In this document: piece by piece, positions 7,967 through 17,382 of the stretch | How positions within the stretch are numbered: the first letter of the stretch is position 1 | How the letters are laid out: each line of letters opens with the position of its first letter | NCBI GenBank assembly: GCA_944373145.1 | Contig: CALWAL010000009.1 | Span: 1 to 64,000 of the forward strand | From: an uncultured Bacilli bacterium | GTDB taxonomy: Bacteria > Bacillota_I > Bacilli_A > RF39 > UBA660 | Direction: 5' to 3' | DNA length: 64,000 nucleotides | Position numbers and translations under genes: made by a program | Notes under the pieces: generated by a model | The model's database searches: none | What the model was told of the DNA's origin: nothing | What the model saw: only the letters and a program-made list of their open reading frames with translations

Positions 7967-9190
7967 ATGAATTTATTTGAAGATTTAAAATGGCGTGGAC
8001 TTATAAAAGATATTAGTAGCCCAGAATTAGAAAAAAAATTAAATGAAGAAAAACTCACTTTTTACATAGGAACTGATCCGACAGCAGACTCTATGCATAT
8101 AGGTCATTTCTCTTCTTTTTTGATTGCTAGCCGCCTAGCAAAGTATGGGCATAAACCAATATTATTAATTGGTGGTGCTACAGGACTTATTGGTGATCCT
8201 AAACCGTCAAAAGAACGTCAGATGATTACTAAAGAAGAAGTTTTAAAAAATGTTGAAGGCCTTACACGTCAGGCTAAAGAGATATTTGGCTTTGAAGTTG
8301 TTAATAATTATGATTGGACTAAAGATATTAATATTTTAGATTTCTTAAGAGATTATGGTAAATATATTAACGTTAATTATATGTTGGATAAAGATATTAT
8401 TGCACGCCGACTTGATTCTGGAATTACATTTTGTGAGTTTGCTTATACTTTATTACAAGGAATGGATTTTGTTCATTTGTATGAAGATAAAGGAGTTACG
8501 CTTCAAGTAGCAGGCTCTGATCAATGGGGAAATATTACAACAGGTATTGAATTAGCACGTAAAAAAAATGATGTAGAATTATTTGGAATGACAATGCCTT
8601 TGGTCTTAGATGCTAATGGAGTTAAATTTGGCAAAACCGAAGGTAATGCTTTATGGCTAGACAAAAGTAAAACATCATCTTATGAATTATATCAATATTT
8701 AATTAATTCTGATGATGCTGTGGTTATTGATTATTTAAAAAAGCTAACTTTCTTAAGTAAGGAAGAAATCGAAAAAATAGCAAGAGAACATCAAGAGACA
8801 CCTGAAAAAAGAATAGCTCAAAAGGCTTTAGCTCACGAAGTGATTACTTTTTTACACGGTGAGGGAGAATTTAATAAAGCAGTACATATAAGTGAGGCGT
8901 TATTTAGTGGTAATATTAAAGAATTATCATTAGAAGAAATAGAGGATGGAATGAAAGATGTTCCTAATTTTAAAATAGAAGAGGAAACTTTATTAGATGT
9001 ATTGGTAAATAATAAAATAGCTACTTCAAGAAGGGAAGCTAGAGAATTTTTAAAGGCTGGATCAATTACTTTAAATGGTGAAAAAGTAAATGATGAAAAT
9101 ATACTTGTTACAAAAAGTTTAGCAATTGAAAATAAAGTTATTATTATAAGAAAAGGCAAGAAAAAATATTATATGGGTATTTTTGCTTAA
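7967..9190 (+). CDS. tyrS: Tyrosyl-tRNA synthetase
   Basis: The 407-residue class I synthetase has the HIGH-type motif MHIGHFSS near residue 41, the tyrosine-binding loop with YTLLQGMDF and QVAGSDQWGN, and a KMSKS-type KFGKTEG loop. A C-terminal S4 RNA-binding domain starts at about residue 335 (SRREAREFLKAGSI). Its length fits bacterial TyrS. It charges tRNA-Tyr and is controlled by the tyrosine T-box three genes upstream, separated from it by the HAD and deoC genes. Confidence 0.96.
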   Translation: MNLFEDLKWRGLIKDISSPELEKKLNEEKLTFYIGTDPTADSMHIGHFSSFLIASRLAKYGHKPILLIGGATGLIGDPKPSKERQMITKEEVLKNVEGLTRQAKEIFGFEVVNNYDWTKDINILDFLRDYGKYINVNYMLDKDIIARRLDSGITFCEFAYTLLQGMDFVHLYEDKGVTLQVAGSDQWGNITTGIELARKKNDVELFGMTMPLVLDANGVKFGKTEGNALWLDKSKTSSYELYQYLINSDDAVVIDYLKKLTFLSKEEIEKIAREHQETPEKRIAQKALAHEVITFLHGEGEFNKAVHISEALFSGNIKELSLEEIEDGMKDVPNFKIEEETLLDVLVNNKIATSRREAREFLKAGSITLNGEKVNDENILVTKSLAIENKVIIIRKGKKKYYMGIFA

Positions 9191-9193
9191 TAT

Positions 9194-9224
9194 TAAAGTG
9201 CTTTATTTAAAAGCACTTTTTCTT
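9194..9224 (+). terminator. Terminator of the tyrS operon
   Basis: AAAGTGCTTT pairs with AAGCACTTT across a short loop, followed by T-rich sequence. Confidence 0.85.
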
Positions 9225-9273
9225 TTCTTTATTTAAATCTAAATATTTGATATAATAAATTCAGGTGATGATA

Positions 9274-10053
9274 TTGAAGATTAGATTTTTTAATAAAATA
9301 ATTGGCCATAGTAGAGTGGAAAAAAATGTAACATCATTAAAGCCTATAGAGGCAGTAAACAAAATTGAACAATTAAGAGTAATTAATGAAGATACTGTAT
9401 CATTTAGTGATGAAGGTATATTGTTTAACTTAAAGAAGCAATTATTATTACGTTTAAGCAATACAATAAATCAATGCGAAGATATCATATTAAAATTTGA
9501 TAAAGTAGATGATTATGAATATAAGAATAATGGTAATGGTAAAGAAATTAAAAAAAATATATTAAGAATAAAAAATACGCTAAATACATATTTAAATGCT
9601 ATAAATAATTCTACAAGTTTAGCTGATTTGCAAGAATTAGAGAGAATTATAACTAATTTTTATGCAATAGAAGTGGAAATATATTTAGCTAGTTATATCA
9701 GAGAGATAATGGAGAGATATCATGCAACGGTAGTAGAAGAAAATTATAAATTTACAGAAGAAGGAATTTCTAAATGGCGAGCGGAAGCTATGGATATATT
9801 TCCATCTTTAGATTTAACTGTTTATAACGATTATCAGTTAAAAGAATATGTAGTAGCTTTTAAAAGTGGAATACCAGTATCTTTATTAGAAAAAATTATA
9901 GATACTAGACGGTCGCCAGATCACATTAGATTAATGTTTCTATTATCAGAATCAGAAATGCTCCATGTTATTGAACATCCAGAATATGGTGTCAGTAAAA
10001 TTCAATTTATGTTTCCAAATCTTTTAAAAGAAATTGAAAAAAGTAAAAAATGA
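9274..10053 (+). CDS. Hypothetical helical protein with a QLKE-type motif
   Basis: I do not recognise the family of this 259-residue, probably all-helical soluble protein. I chose the TTG at 9274 as start because AGGTGAT precedes it by four bases; the ATG at 9268 would overlap that ribosome site. The C-terminal third contains YNDYQLKEYVVAFKSGIPVS followed by an IR-containing helix. This is very like the end of the protein encoded at 61281-61772, so the two share a helical module. It stands alone between two terminators. Confidence 0.6.
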   Translation: MKIRFFNKIIGHSRVEKNVTSLKPIEAVNKIEQLRVINEDTVSFSDEGILFNLKKQLLLRLSNTINQCEDIILKFDKVDDYEYKNNGNGKEIKKNILRIKNTLNTYLNAINNSTSLADLQELERIITNFYAIEVEIYLASYIREIMERYHATVVEENYKFTEEGISKWRAEAMDIFPSLDLTVYNDYQLKEYVVAFKSGIPVSLLEKIIDTRRSPDHIRLMFLLSESEMLHVIEHPEYGVSKIQFMFPNLLKEIEKSKK

Positions 10054-10077
10054 ATTTTTTAAAGATTTATTTAGATA

Positions 10078-10114
10078 TAAAAAAAACAAGATTAATTCCT
10101 TGTTTTTTTTATTT
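10078..10114. terminator. Bidirectional terminator
   Basis: AACAAG and CTTGTT are inverted around a short loop, with A and T runs on either side. It serves both the gene to its left and rpsD to its right. Confidence 0.7.
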
Positions 10115-10115
10115 T

Positions 10116-10724
10116 CTATCTATTGTAGAATTCAACAATTAATGATTCATTAATATCTGCATTCAATTCGCTTCTTTCAGGATATCTAACGTATGTACCT
10201 GACATTTTATTAATATCAAAAGTAACGAAATCAACACGTTTTGATAAAGCTTCTAATGATGATTTAACGATGGCTAATTCTTTATCATTTTCTCCTAAAG
10301 CTATAACGTCTCCTGGTTTACAAGTATAAGATGGAATATTAACTTTTTTACCATTAACAGTTATATGTCCGTGGTTAACAAGTTGTCTAGCACCTCTTCT
10401 TGTAGTAGAAAGCCCCATACGATAAACAAGATTATCTAAACGACTTTCTAATAACTTAAGGAAGTTTTCCCCGTGAACACCTTTTAATTTACCAGCTTTA
10501 ACAAAAATTTTCTTAAATTGTTTTTCTGATAAACCATACATGAATCTTACTTTTTGTTTTTCTTGTAATTGAATACCATAGTCAGATAATTTTTTTCCAC
10601 GTCTATTTCCATGTTGCCCTGGAGCATATGGCTTTTTAGCTAATTCTTCACCAGTTTCTAAAGTAGAAAAACCTAAATGACGTGATTTTCTATAAATTGA
10701 TCCAGTGTATCTTGACATCTTCAT
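10116..10724 (-). CDS. rpsD: 30S ribosomal protein S4
   Basis: The 202-residue protein begins MKMSRYTGSIYRKSRHLGFS and carries the S4 RNA-binding domain at about residues 93-155 (SRLDNLVYRMGLSTTRRGAR, then VNHGHITVNGKKV). S4 nucleates 16S rRNA assembly. As in Bacilli, it is a stand-alone gene outside the alpha operon. It has a strong ribosome site (AAAGGAGAATGAAG) and a long structured leader consistent with autoregulation. Confidence 0.97.
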   Translation of the reverse strand: MKMSRYTGSIYRKSRHLGFSTLETGEELAKKPYAPGQHGNRRGKKLSDYGIQLQEKQKVRFMYGLSEKQFKKIFVKAGKLKGVHGENFLKLLESRLDNLVYRMGLSTTRRGARQLVNHGHITVNGKKVNIPSYTCKPGDVIALGENDKELAIVKSSLEALSKRVDFVTFDINKMSGTYVRYPERSELNADINESLIVEFYNR

Positions 10725-10872
10725 TCTCCTTTCTAATTGATGAATGAAGCTTTTTTCTCATTTACAGGGTGTCTAATTTAAATATATTCGCCTGCAGCAA
10801 GGTTACAAATAACCCCTATAGGTAATAGACACGTTATAAATTCAAAAAATATGCTGCTTTCTTCATCGCAGT
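10725..10872 (-). promoter_or_regulatory. Ribosomal S4 leader (autoregulatory RNA)
   Basis: About 150 bases of untranslated leader precede rpsD. Reading the minus strand, TGTCTA (10831-10826) can pair with TAGACA (10775-10770), enclosing a GGTTA/TAACC hairpin and a GC-rich loop. A further pairing is possible between the AAGAAAGCAGC and GCTTCATTC regions. This matches the position and size of the Bacilli S4 leader, in which free S4 protein represses its own mRNA. I could not verify the pseudoknots by eye. Confidence 0.6.
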
Positions 10873-10876
10873 TTTA

Positions 10877-10904
10877 ATTATATCATTTATTCTATAAAAG
10901 TCAA
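10877..10904 (-). promoter_or_regulatory. rpsD promoter
   Basis: On the minus strand, TTGACT (10904-10899) and TATAAT (10882-10877) are separated by 16 bases, placing transcription start near 10870. Confidence 0.75.
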
Positions 10905-11016
10905 GTAAATCAAAGCAAATAAATAATTATTAGATAAAAATCGCTAAAAATAATAAAAATATGATAAATATCGAAAAAATACAAAAAATATGATATACTT
11001 AATAATAGGTGATAGT

Positions 11017-12741
11017 ATGACAGATAGTTTAACATTAATTATTATAACGCAAGCTGTAGTTGCACTACTATTAATTGTTGGTGTTATCTATTTTGTTCGC
11101 CGTAACAAGAAAAGACGAATAAAAAAAATATTAGAAAATTTAGATATTGAAAAAAATAAATTAGAGTCTTCTCCAATTATTCCAGAGTTGGCAAAAGTCG
11201 AATCATACTTAAATAATCCAAAATTAAAAGTTATGTATAACGAATGGTCAGAACGTTTACAAAATATTAAAGACACTCAAATACCTAATTTAACTAATAT
11301 GATTTTGGAAACAGAGTATTCTTTATCACAAAAAGATTATAAAAGCACTTTATATAAATTAGCTAAAGTTGAAATGGAAATGTATAAAGTTCGTACAAAC
11401 TCTGAGTTTTTGTTTGGTGAGATTAAAGAAATAACATCTAGTGAAGAACGAAGCCGTGAGATTATTACTTCTTTTAAAGTTAAATTTCGTAATCTTCATA
11501 GCAAATTTAATGATACTAAATCTGAATTTGGACCAATGACCGATATTGTACGTAAACAATTTGAAGTCATATCTAAAAGATTTGAAGATTTTGAAACTAT
11601 CATGGATAATAATGAATTTACTGAAGTTAATGATATTATTCAAGTTATTAGTGATTTGTTAAAGCATATTGAAATTGTTATTGATGAAGTACCATCTATT
11701 GTTTTATTAGCATATAATGTTTTACCTAAACGTATTTCTGAAATTGAAGAAATATATAACCGCATGGTAAAGTCAGGTTATCCGCTTGATTATTTAAATG
11801 TTGAATATAATATAGATGAAGCCAATAAAAAAATTGGAGATATTATTGTTCGGACTAAAAATTTAGATTTGGACGAAAGTTTATTTGAATTAAAAGTTTT
11901 ATTAGATTATTTTGATTCTTTATTTGGCGATTTTGAAAATGAAAAAATTGCTCGTGCAACTTATACTGACAGTAACGCTACATTCAAGCATAAATTGACT
12001 AAAATTAATTCAGTTGTTGATGATATTTTTTCACAATTAGATGATATTAAAAGTATTTATAATTTATCAGATGAAGATATTGAAGTTTTAAAACAAATTA
12101 ATCAAGAATTACGTGAATTAAATGCTAATTATAAACTTTTACTGGATCATACGATGAATAACAACGCTTTTGCTTATTCAAAATTATTAAAAGAATTAGA
12201 AGGATTAGGAGTTATTTTAGCCAAGATAGAAGATCGCTTAGATAATTCTTTAGATGCAATTGGTAGTATGCGTGATGACGAAGTTCGTGCTCGTCAACAA
12301 TTAGAAGAGATAAAAAATATCTTAAAAGAGGCTAAATTAAAAATGCGTGATTATAATTTACCTCATATTCCTCAGAGTTATTATGTAGAATTAAAAGAGG
12401 CTATGAGCGCAATTCGTGAAATCGTTCGTGAGTTAGAAAAAAAACCAATAACTATCAGTGTTCTAAATACGCGTGTTGATACAGCCCGTGATTTAGTTTT
12501 AAAGCTTTATCGAAAAACAGAGGAATTGCTTAAAATAGCTACTTTTGCTGAGGTAGCACTTGTTTATGGTAATCGTTATCGTAGTAGTTATGAAGGACTT
12601 AGTAATAAACTTAATTTATCCGAACAATTATTTTTAAAAGGTGAATATCAAAAATCATTAGAATTAACAATTACTTTATTAAATAAAATCGAAACAGGTA
12701 TTTATGAAAAACTTGTTTATATGTATAACCTTAATAGTTAA
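11017..12741 (+). CDS. ezrA: Septation ring regulator EzrA
   Basis: The 574-residue protein has one N-terminal membrane segment (about residues 6-25) with a basic YFVRRNKKRR stop-transfer. The rest is a long spectrin-like coiled-coil region, the layout and length of EzrA. EzrA binds FtsZ, prevents Z-rings at the poles and links them to cell-wall synthesis. The start is the ATG preceded by AGGTGATA. The next gene, a membrane protein with WG repeats, follows after 11 bases and is probably co-transcribed. Confidence 0.88.
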   Translation: MTDSLTLIIITQAVVALLLIVGVIYFVRRNKKRRIKKILENLDIEKNKLESSPIIPELAKVESYLNNPKLKVMYNEWSERLQNIKDTQIPNLTNMILETEYSLSQKDYKSTLYKLAKVEMEMYKVRTNSEFLFGEIKEITSSEERSREIITSFKVKFRNLHSKFNDTKSEFGPMTDIVRKQFEVISKRFEDFETIMDNNEFTEVNDIIQVISDLLKHIEIVIDEVPSIVLLAYNVLPKRISEIEEIYNRMVKSGYPLDYLNVEYNIDEANKKIGDIIVRTKNLDLDESLFELKVLLDYFDSLFGDFENEKIARATYTDSNATFKHKLTKINSVVDDIFSQLDDIKSIYNLSDEDIEVLKQINQELRELNANYKLLLDHTMNNNAFAYSKLLKELEGLGVILAKIEDRLDNSLDAIGSMRDDEVRARQQLEEIKNILKEAKLKMRDYNLPHIPQSYYVELKEAMSAIREIVRELEKKPITISVLNTRVDTARDLVLKLYRKTEELLKIATFAEVALVYGNRYRSSYEGLSNKLNLSEQLFLKGEYQKSLELTITLLNKIETGIYEKLVYMYNLNS

Positions 12742-12752
12742 GGCGGTGGAAT

Positions 12753-14138
12753 ATGATTAAAAAGAAAAGAAAAATTGAGGAAGTACAAGAGAGTGAAAAT
12801 CATGAAGAAATTGAAGAAAAAAAACTTAATGAAGAAAATGAAGGAGAAATAGAATTAGAAGAAGTTGAAACTGAACAAAATAATATTGAAAAGCAAACTT
12901 CTCCTAGTGAAAATGATACAAAAATAGAAAGAGAAGATATTAAAGAATTAGATGAATCAAAAAAATTAAAATTAGAAAAAAAGCATGCTGAAAAAGGTGA
13001 AAAAAAGCGTAATCATAATAAGGAAAGAGAAGAAAAAATAGAGAAAGATCTTAGTAAAACTATTTCATTCAAGCGTAAAAGAATCTCTAATAAAAATTAT
13101 GATGATGAGGTTGTTAAATTAATTGATGAAGTTAAGATATTTAATGATGAAGGTGATGATTTAGTTTTAGTACGTAAGCGGAGAATATGGCCAATTTTTT
13201 TAACTTTAATTATTATGGGTAGCTTAGGTTTTGGCATCTATTATTTTATAGCAAATTATGAAAATAAAACACCAAAAAAAGCTGAGCCTCAAGAAGAGGT
13301 TAAAGAAGTTGAATATCGTTATGAGAAAACTGAAGATGGTATTGTCTTTTATGCTGATGATAAAGAATTAGTTACTTATAGCTGTAGTGATTGTGAGCCG
13401 TATTTAGTTGGCCAATATGAATATTTTTCAACTAATCCAACTCTTTTAGCGATTGTTGAAAACGATGAAGTATTTTTATACGACTATACTGCTAAAGAAA
13501 TTGTTAGCGATAAATATACACAGATGAAAAATTTAAAAGACGGTGATGAAACTGTTGCATTTATAGTTGCTAATGATAAGGGCATTTTTGGTGTTATTGA
13601 TTTAAATGGTGATGTTATTGTTCCTATTGAGTATGAAGAATTGGCTTTCGCCCCAAGTGGTGGTGATGTTACTGACTATTCGTATGAGAAAAATTTAATT
13701 ACAGCTAAAAAGAACGGAAAATGGGGTATTATTAATTTTAATGGCGAAGAAGTTATTCCATTTGAATATGATGATATTTATTATAATGGTTATGATGCTG
13801 TGGTTGTTTACGATGAAGGATTATGGTATTTGCACGATTTAGAAAATAATGAGTTGATTAAAAATGGTTATAATATGATGATTCCAATTAATAGTTATGT
13901 TTTTGCAGTTGTTGATAATATTTTCTACATTTTGAATTATGACGGAGAACTTATTATCGAAAGGGAAATACCTGCATATCTTCACACGTTCAGAAGCCGT
14001 AATAGTGTATATACTCCATCATTTAAGATTACAGAGAATGGAACTGTCGTTGATATTTATATTATGCGTGATGAATTTAATTATGATGAATATAAATTTA
14101 ATACAGTTAATGGTGAATTAACAGAGATTATTCAATAA
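12753..14138 (+). CDS. Membrane-anchored WG-repeat protein
   Basis: The 461-residue protein has a very Glu/Lys-rich N-terminal cytoplasmic tail (about 1-145), one membrane segment (about 148-168), and an extracellular beta-rich region. That region contains at least two WG repeats, for example KKNGKWGIINFNGEEVIPFE and a more divergent copy with DKGIFGVIDLNGDVIVPIEY. WG repeats are short beta modules common on bacterial surface and secreted proteins. A CSDC cysteine pair lies near the start of the outer domain. It follows ezrA by 11 bases, which hints at an envelope or division role, but the function is unknown. Confidence 0.7.
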   Translation: MIKKKRKIEEVQESENHEEIEEKKLNEENEGEIELEEVETEQNNIEKQTSPSENDTKIEREDIKELDESKKLKLEKKHAEKGEKKRNHNKEREEKIEKDLSKTISFKRKRISNKNYDDEVVKLIDEVKIFNDEGDDLVLVRKRRIWPIFLTLIIMGSLGFGIYYFIANYENKTPKKAEPQEEVKEVEYRYEKTEDGIVFYADDKELVTYSCSDCEPYLVGQYEYFSTNPTLLAIVENDEVFLYDYTAKEIVSDKYTQMKNLKDGDETVAFIVANDKGIFGVIDLNGDVIVPIEYEELAFAPSGGDVTDYSYEKNLITAKKNGKWGIINFNGEEVIPFEYDDIYYNGYDAVVVYDEGLWYLHDLENNELIKNGYNMMIPINSYVFAVVDNIFYILNYDGELIIEREIPAYLHTFRSRNSVYTPSFKITENGTVVDIYIMRDEFNYDEYKFNTVNGELTEIIQ

Positions 14139-14163
14139 AAGTGGTAAAACCACTTTTTTTTTG
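14137..14163 (+). terminator. Terminator of the ezrA operon
   Basis: AAAAGTGGT and ACCACTTTT form a stem with a three-base loop, followed by T. Confidence 0.85.
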
Positions 14164-14187
14164 CTATAATCTTTGATAGGTGATGTC

Positions 14188-15357
14188 ATGAAGAAGTTAT
14201 TATTAATTAAATATGGGGAGTTAACGACTAAAAAAGGTAATCGAAAAACGTTTATTAAATTGCTAGTAAATAATATTAATTCTATTTTAAGTGGATTTAA
14301 GTATACATTAAAATATGATTATGTTCGTATGTATATTGAAAGTGATGATATTGAAATTATTATTGAAAAATTAAAAAATGTTTTTGGTATTCATAGCATA
14401 GTTGAGTGCTACGAAGTTAATAATAATATTGACGATATTTCAAAATCTTTAGTTGAATTTTTAAAAAATATTGATTTTAAAACTTTTAAAGTTGAAACTA
14501 AAAGGGCAGATAAAAACTTTCCAATTCCTAGTATGGAATGCAGTCGCCGTTTAGGCGGAGTAGTTTTAAGAAACTTTAATTGTAGCGTTGATGTTCATAA
14601 TCCGAATTTAATTATTAAGATTGAGATTCGTGCAGAAGGTGCATTTATATATCTTCGTGAATTTAAAGGATTAGGTGGATATCCTGTTGGTATTCAAGGA
14701 AAAGGTTTACTAATGTTAAGCGGAGGTATTGATTCGCCTGTTGCAGGTTATTTAGCTTTAAAACGTGGTGTTGATTTAGAATGTTTATATTTTGAATCAC
14801 CACCTCATACTAGTTTGGAAGCGAAAAATAAAGTAATTAAATTAGCTAGTATTATTAATAAGTATTCTGGTAATTTAAAGGTACACGTGGTTCCTTTTAC
14901 AAAATTACAGGAAGAGATATATAAACAAGTGCCAGATAATTATGTTATTACTATTATGCGTCGAATGATGTATCGAATTGCTAGTAAGTTGATTTTGAAA
15001 AGACATTTAAAAGTTATTATTAATGGTGAGAGTATTGGTCAAGTAGCAAGTCAAACATTAACAAGTATGCAAGTTATTAATAGTGTAACCAATTTACCAG
15101 TAATTAGACCTGTAGCCTGTATGGATAAATTAGAAATAATTGATGTTGCTAAAAAAATAGAAACTTATGAAACAAGTATTTTACCTTTCGAAGATTGTTG
15201 TACAATCTTTTTACCGAAACATCCAGTTATTAATCCTGATGAGTCAAAGTGTTTGGAATATGAATCACGTTTTAACTATGAAAAATTAGTTGATGAATGT
15301 GTTAATAATATTGAAACTATTACAACTTTAACTGAAAAACAAGATGAGTTATTATAA
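14188..15357 (+). CDS. thiI: tRNA 4-thiouridine synthase ThiI
   Basis: This 389-residue protein combines an N-terminal ferredoxin-like plus THUMP region (about 1-165; start KKLLLIKYGELTTKKGNR) with a PP-loop adenylation domain carrying LMLSGGIDSPVAGY (about residue 177 on). It adenylates U8 of tRNA and, with a cysteine desulfurase, inserts sulfur. As usual in Gram-positives, the C-terminal rhodanese domain of the E. coli enzyme is absent. The ATG at 14188 is chosen because AGGTGATG precedes it. No adjacent desulfurase gene is visible. Confidence 0.93.
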   Translation: MKKLLLIKYGELTTKKGNRKTFIKLLVNNINSILSGFKYTLKYDYVRMYIESDDIEIIIEKLKNVFGIHSIVECYEVNNNIDDISKSLVEFLKNIDFKTFKVETKRADKNFPIPSMECSRRLGGVVLRNFNCSVDVHNPNLIIKIEIRAEGAFIYLREFKGLGGYPVGIQGKGLLMLSGGIDSPVAGYLALKRGVDLECLYFESPPHTSLEAKNKVIKLASIINKYSGNLKVHVVPFTKLQEEIYKQVPDNYVITIMRRMMYRIASKLILKRHLKVIINGESIGQVASQTLTSMQVINSVTNLPVIRPVACMDKLEIIDVAKKIETYETSILPFEDCCTIFLPKHPVINPDESKCLEYESRFNYEKLVDECVNNIETITTLTEKQDELL

Positions 15358-15387
15358 CCAATAATTACCAGGTATTAAATTCACAAT

Positions 15388-15410
15388 TGTACACATCATA
15401 TTAGTGTACA
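15388..15410 (+). promoter_or_regulatory. Inverted repeat and possible forespore promoter before SASP
   Basis: TGTACAC and GTGTACA form a perfect 7-bp inverted repeat with a nine-base loop directly before the SASP ribosome site. The loop contains CATATTA, which fits the forespore sigma (sigma-G) -10 pattern CATNNTA. A GGTATT box lies about 20 bases upstream. The hairpin may also protect the 5' end of the mRNA. Confidence 0.4.
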
Positions 15411-15423
15411 GGAGGTGAAAATA

Positions 15424-15627
15424 ATGAATAACAAAGCAAGTAAATTAGTTGTACCTGGTTCAAAACAAGCTATTGAAAAAATGAAATATGAAATAGCTAA
15501 TGAATTAGGTGTTGCTATGGGTCCTGATGCTACTTCAAGAGCCAATGGTTCAGTTGGAGGAGAAATTACTAAGAGATTAGTAAAAATGGGTGAACAACAA
15601 TTAGGAATGACTAATTACCAAAAATAA
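15424..15627 (+). CDS. Alpha/beta-type small acid-soluble spore protein
   Basis: This 67-residue protein is a clear alpha/beta SASP: it has the germination protease site EIANELGV in the first half and the [20 protein letters not shown]-binding helix at the end. SASPs coat spore DNA and protect it from UV and heat, then are degraded on germination. The start is the ATG with AGGAGGTG seven bases upstream. The presence of an intact SASP argues that the organism forms true endospores. Confidence 0.95.
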   Translation: MNNKASKLVVPGSKQAIEKMKYEIANELGVAMGPDATSRANGSVGGEITKRLVKMGEQQLGMTNYQK

Positions 15628-15629
15628 GT

Positions 15630-15657
15630 AAAAAAAGATAGCTAACTATCTTTTTTT
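15630..15657 (+). terminator. SASP terminator
   Basis: AAAGATAG and CTATCTTT pair across CTAA, followed by seven T. A second, longer AT-only inverted repeat (AAATAGATA...TATCTATTT) lies at 15719-15761. Confidence 0.85.
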
Positions 15658-15860
15658 ATTTGTACTTTATGTATTTGCTTATTAAACTAATCCAGCAGTG
15701 CTGTTAATTATTGTAAATAAAGAAATAGATAATTTCTTCTGTGTAGAAAATATCTATTTTTTAAAGTTGCGTAATTTTCATTAAATTTAAAGCAATATTT
15801 TTCTTGGCTTATTGATTAATTTAGTGATATATGATACTATCAATGAGTGGAAGTGATAGT

Positions 15861-17273
15861 ATGAATTTACCAAATTTAAAAGAGGCTGGAAAAAGAACTA
15901 AAAAGCCTATCTCTTTTATTTTAGATGAGTATGAATTGCCAGAACAATTTAAAAATATTGGGTTAAATAAAAAGTATTATATTAAGACTTATGGATGTCA
16001 GATGAATGTTCATGATACTGAAAATATTAAAGCGTTATTAGAGTTAATGTCTTACGAAGAAACAGAAAATTTTGAAAATGCTGACATTATTTTACTTAAT
16101 ACTTGCGCTATTAGAGAAAATGCTCATAATAAAATGTTTGGCTTTTTAGGACGTGTTAAACATTTAAAAGAGACGAACCCATATGTTATAACTGCTATAT
16201 GTGGTTGTATGGCTCAAGAAGAAAATGTTGTTGAAGCTTTAATGAAAAAATATAAATGGGTAGATATTGTTTTTGGAACTCACAACATTCATCGTTTACC
16301 ATATTTATTAGATAATACTTTAACGCGTAAAGAGCAAGAAATTGAAGTTTTTAGTATTGAAGGAGATGTTATTGAAAATATCCCCGTTAAAAGAGATTCA
16401 AAATATAAAGCTTGGGTTAATATTATGTATGGTTGTGATAAATTTTGTACTTATTGTATAGTTCCTTATACAAGAGGTAAACAACGAAGTCGTAAGCCAG
16501 AATATATTATTGCTGAAGTTAAAGAATTAGTATCACAAGGATATCAAGAAGTAACTCTATTGGGTCAAAATGTTAATGCTTATGGAAAAGATTTAGATGT
16601 TGATTATACAATGGGAGATTTACTAGAAGATATTGCTAAAACTAATATTCCACGTATCCGTTTTATGACTAGTCATCCATGGGATTTTGACGATAAAATG
16701 ATAGCAATTATTAAAAAATATGATAATATTATGCCAGCTATTCATTTACCTTTACAATCTGGTTCTGATCGTATTTTAAAACTAATGGGTCGTCGTTATA
16801 CTAAAGAAAAATATTTAGAATTAGTTAATAAATTAAAGCATGAGATACCTAATTTGATGTTATCAACTGATATTATAGTTGGTTTTCCGGGCGAAACAGA
16901 AGAAGATTTTCAAGCCACTATAGATGTTGTCAACACTTGCCAATATGATTTAGCCTATACTTTTATATTTTCACCTCGTGAAGGAACTCCAGCAGCCAAA
17001 ATGAAAGACGAAACACCATTAATTGTTAAAGAGCAAAGATTATATCGTTTAAATGAGGTTGTTAATAAATATGCTAATATGAATAATCAAAAGTATTTAG
17101 GCCAAAAAGTTAAAGTTTTAATTGAAGGAAAAGGCGAAAAAGGAAATTTAATGGGGTATACTGAAACTATGAAATTAGTTAATGTTGATGGAAGTGAAGA
17201 AAATATTGGTAAAATTGTTGATGTAGAAATTACGGAAGTAAAAACTTGGAGTTTAGATGGTAAAATTAAGTAA
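15861..17273 (+). CDS. miaB: tRNA 2-methylthio-N6-isopentenyladenosine synthase MiaB
   Basis: The 470-residue radical-SAM methylthiotransferase has three domains. The N-terminal UPF0004 domain has the three auxiliary-cluster cysteines (YGCQMN, NTCAIRE, CGCMAQ). The radical SAM domain has CxxxCxxC in YGCDKFCTYCIVPYTRGK. The TRAM domain occupies about the last 65 residues. It adds a methylthio group to i6A37 of tRNAs. The roughly 40-residue N-terminal extension is usual in Bacillota. I chose the ATG at 15861, preceded by GGAAGTGAT; an in-frame start ten codons upstream is less well placed. A hairpin (AAGTAAG/CTTACTT, 17268-17291) ends it. Confidence 0.93.
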   Translation: MNLPNLKEAGKRTKKPISFILDEYELPEQFKNIGLNKKYYIKTYGCQMNVHDTENIKALLELMSYEETENFENADIILLNTCAIRENAHNKMFGFLGRVKHLKETNPYVITAICGCMAQEENVVEALMKKYKWVDIVFGTHNIHRLPYLLDNTLTRKEQEIEVFSIEGDVIENIPVKRDSKYKAWVNIMYGCDKFCTYCIVPYTRGKQRSRKPEYIIAEVKELVSQGYQEVTLLGQNVNAYGKDLDVDYTMGDLLEDIAKTNIPRIRFMTSHPWDFDDKMIAIIKKYDNIMPAIHLPLQSGSDRILKLMGRRYTKEKYLELVNKLKHEIPNLMLSTDIIVGFPGETEEDFQATIDVVNTCQYDLAYTFIFSPREGTPAAKMKDETPLIVKEQRLYRLNEVVNKYANMNNQKYLGQKVKVLIEGKGEKGNLMGYTETMKLVNVDGSEENIGKIVDVEITEVKTWSLDGKIK

Positions 17274-17291
17274 GTTTAGCTTACTTTTTTT
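17268..17291 (+). terminator. miaB terminator
   Basis: AAGTAAG and CTTACTT pair across a five-base loop, followed by T. It overlaps the stop codon. Confidence 0.8.
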
Positions 17292-17382
17292 GTAAATTAA
17301 TGTAAATAAATTTATAAATAAATTAAAAAAAAACAAATATATTCAAAATATGCTATACTATGAATTATATGGGAGTAGTAAA

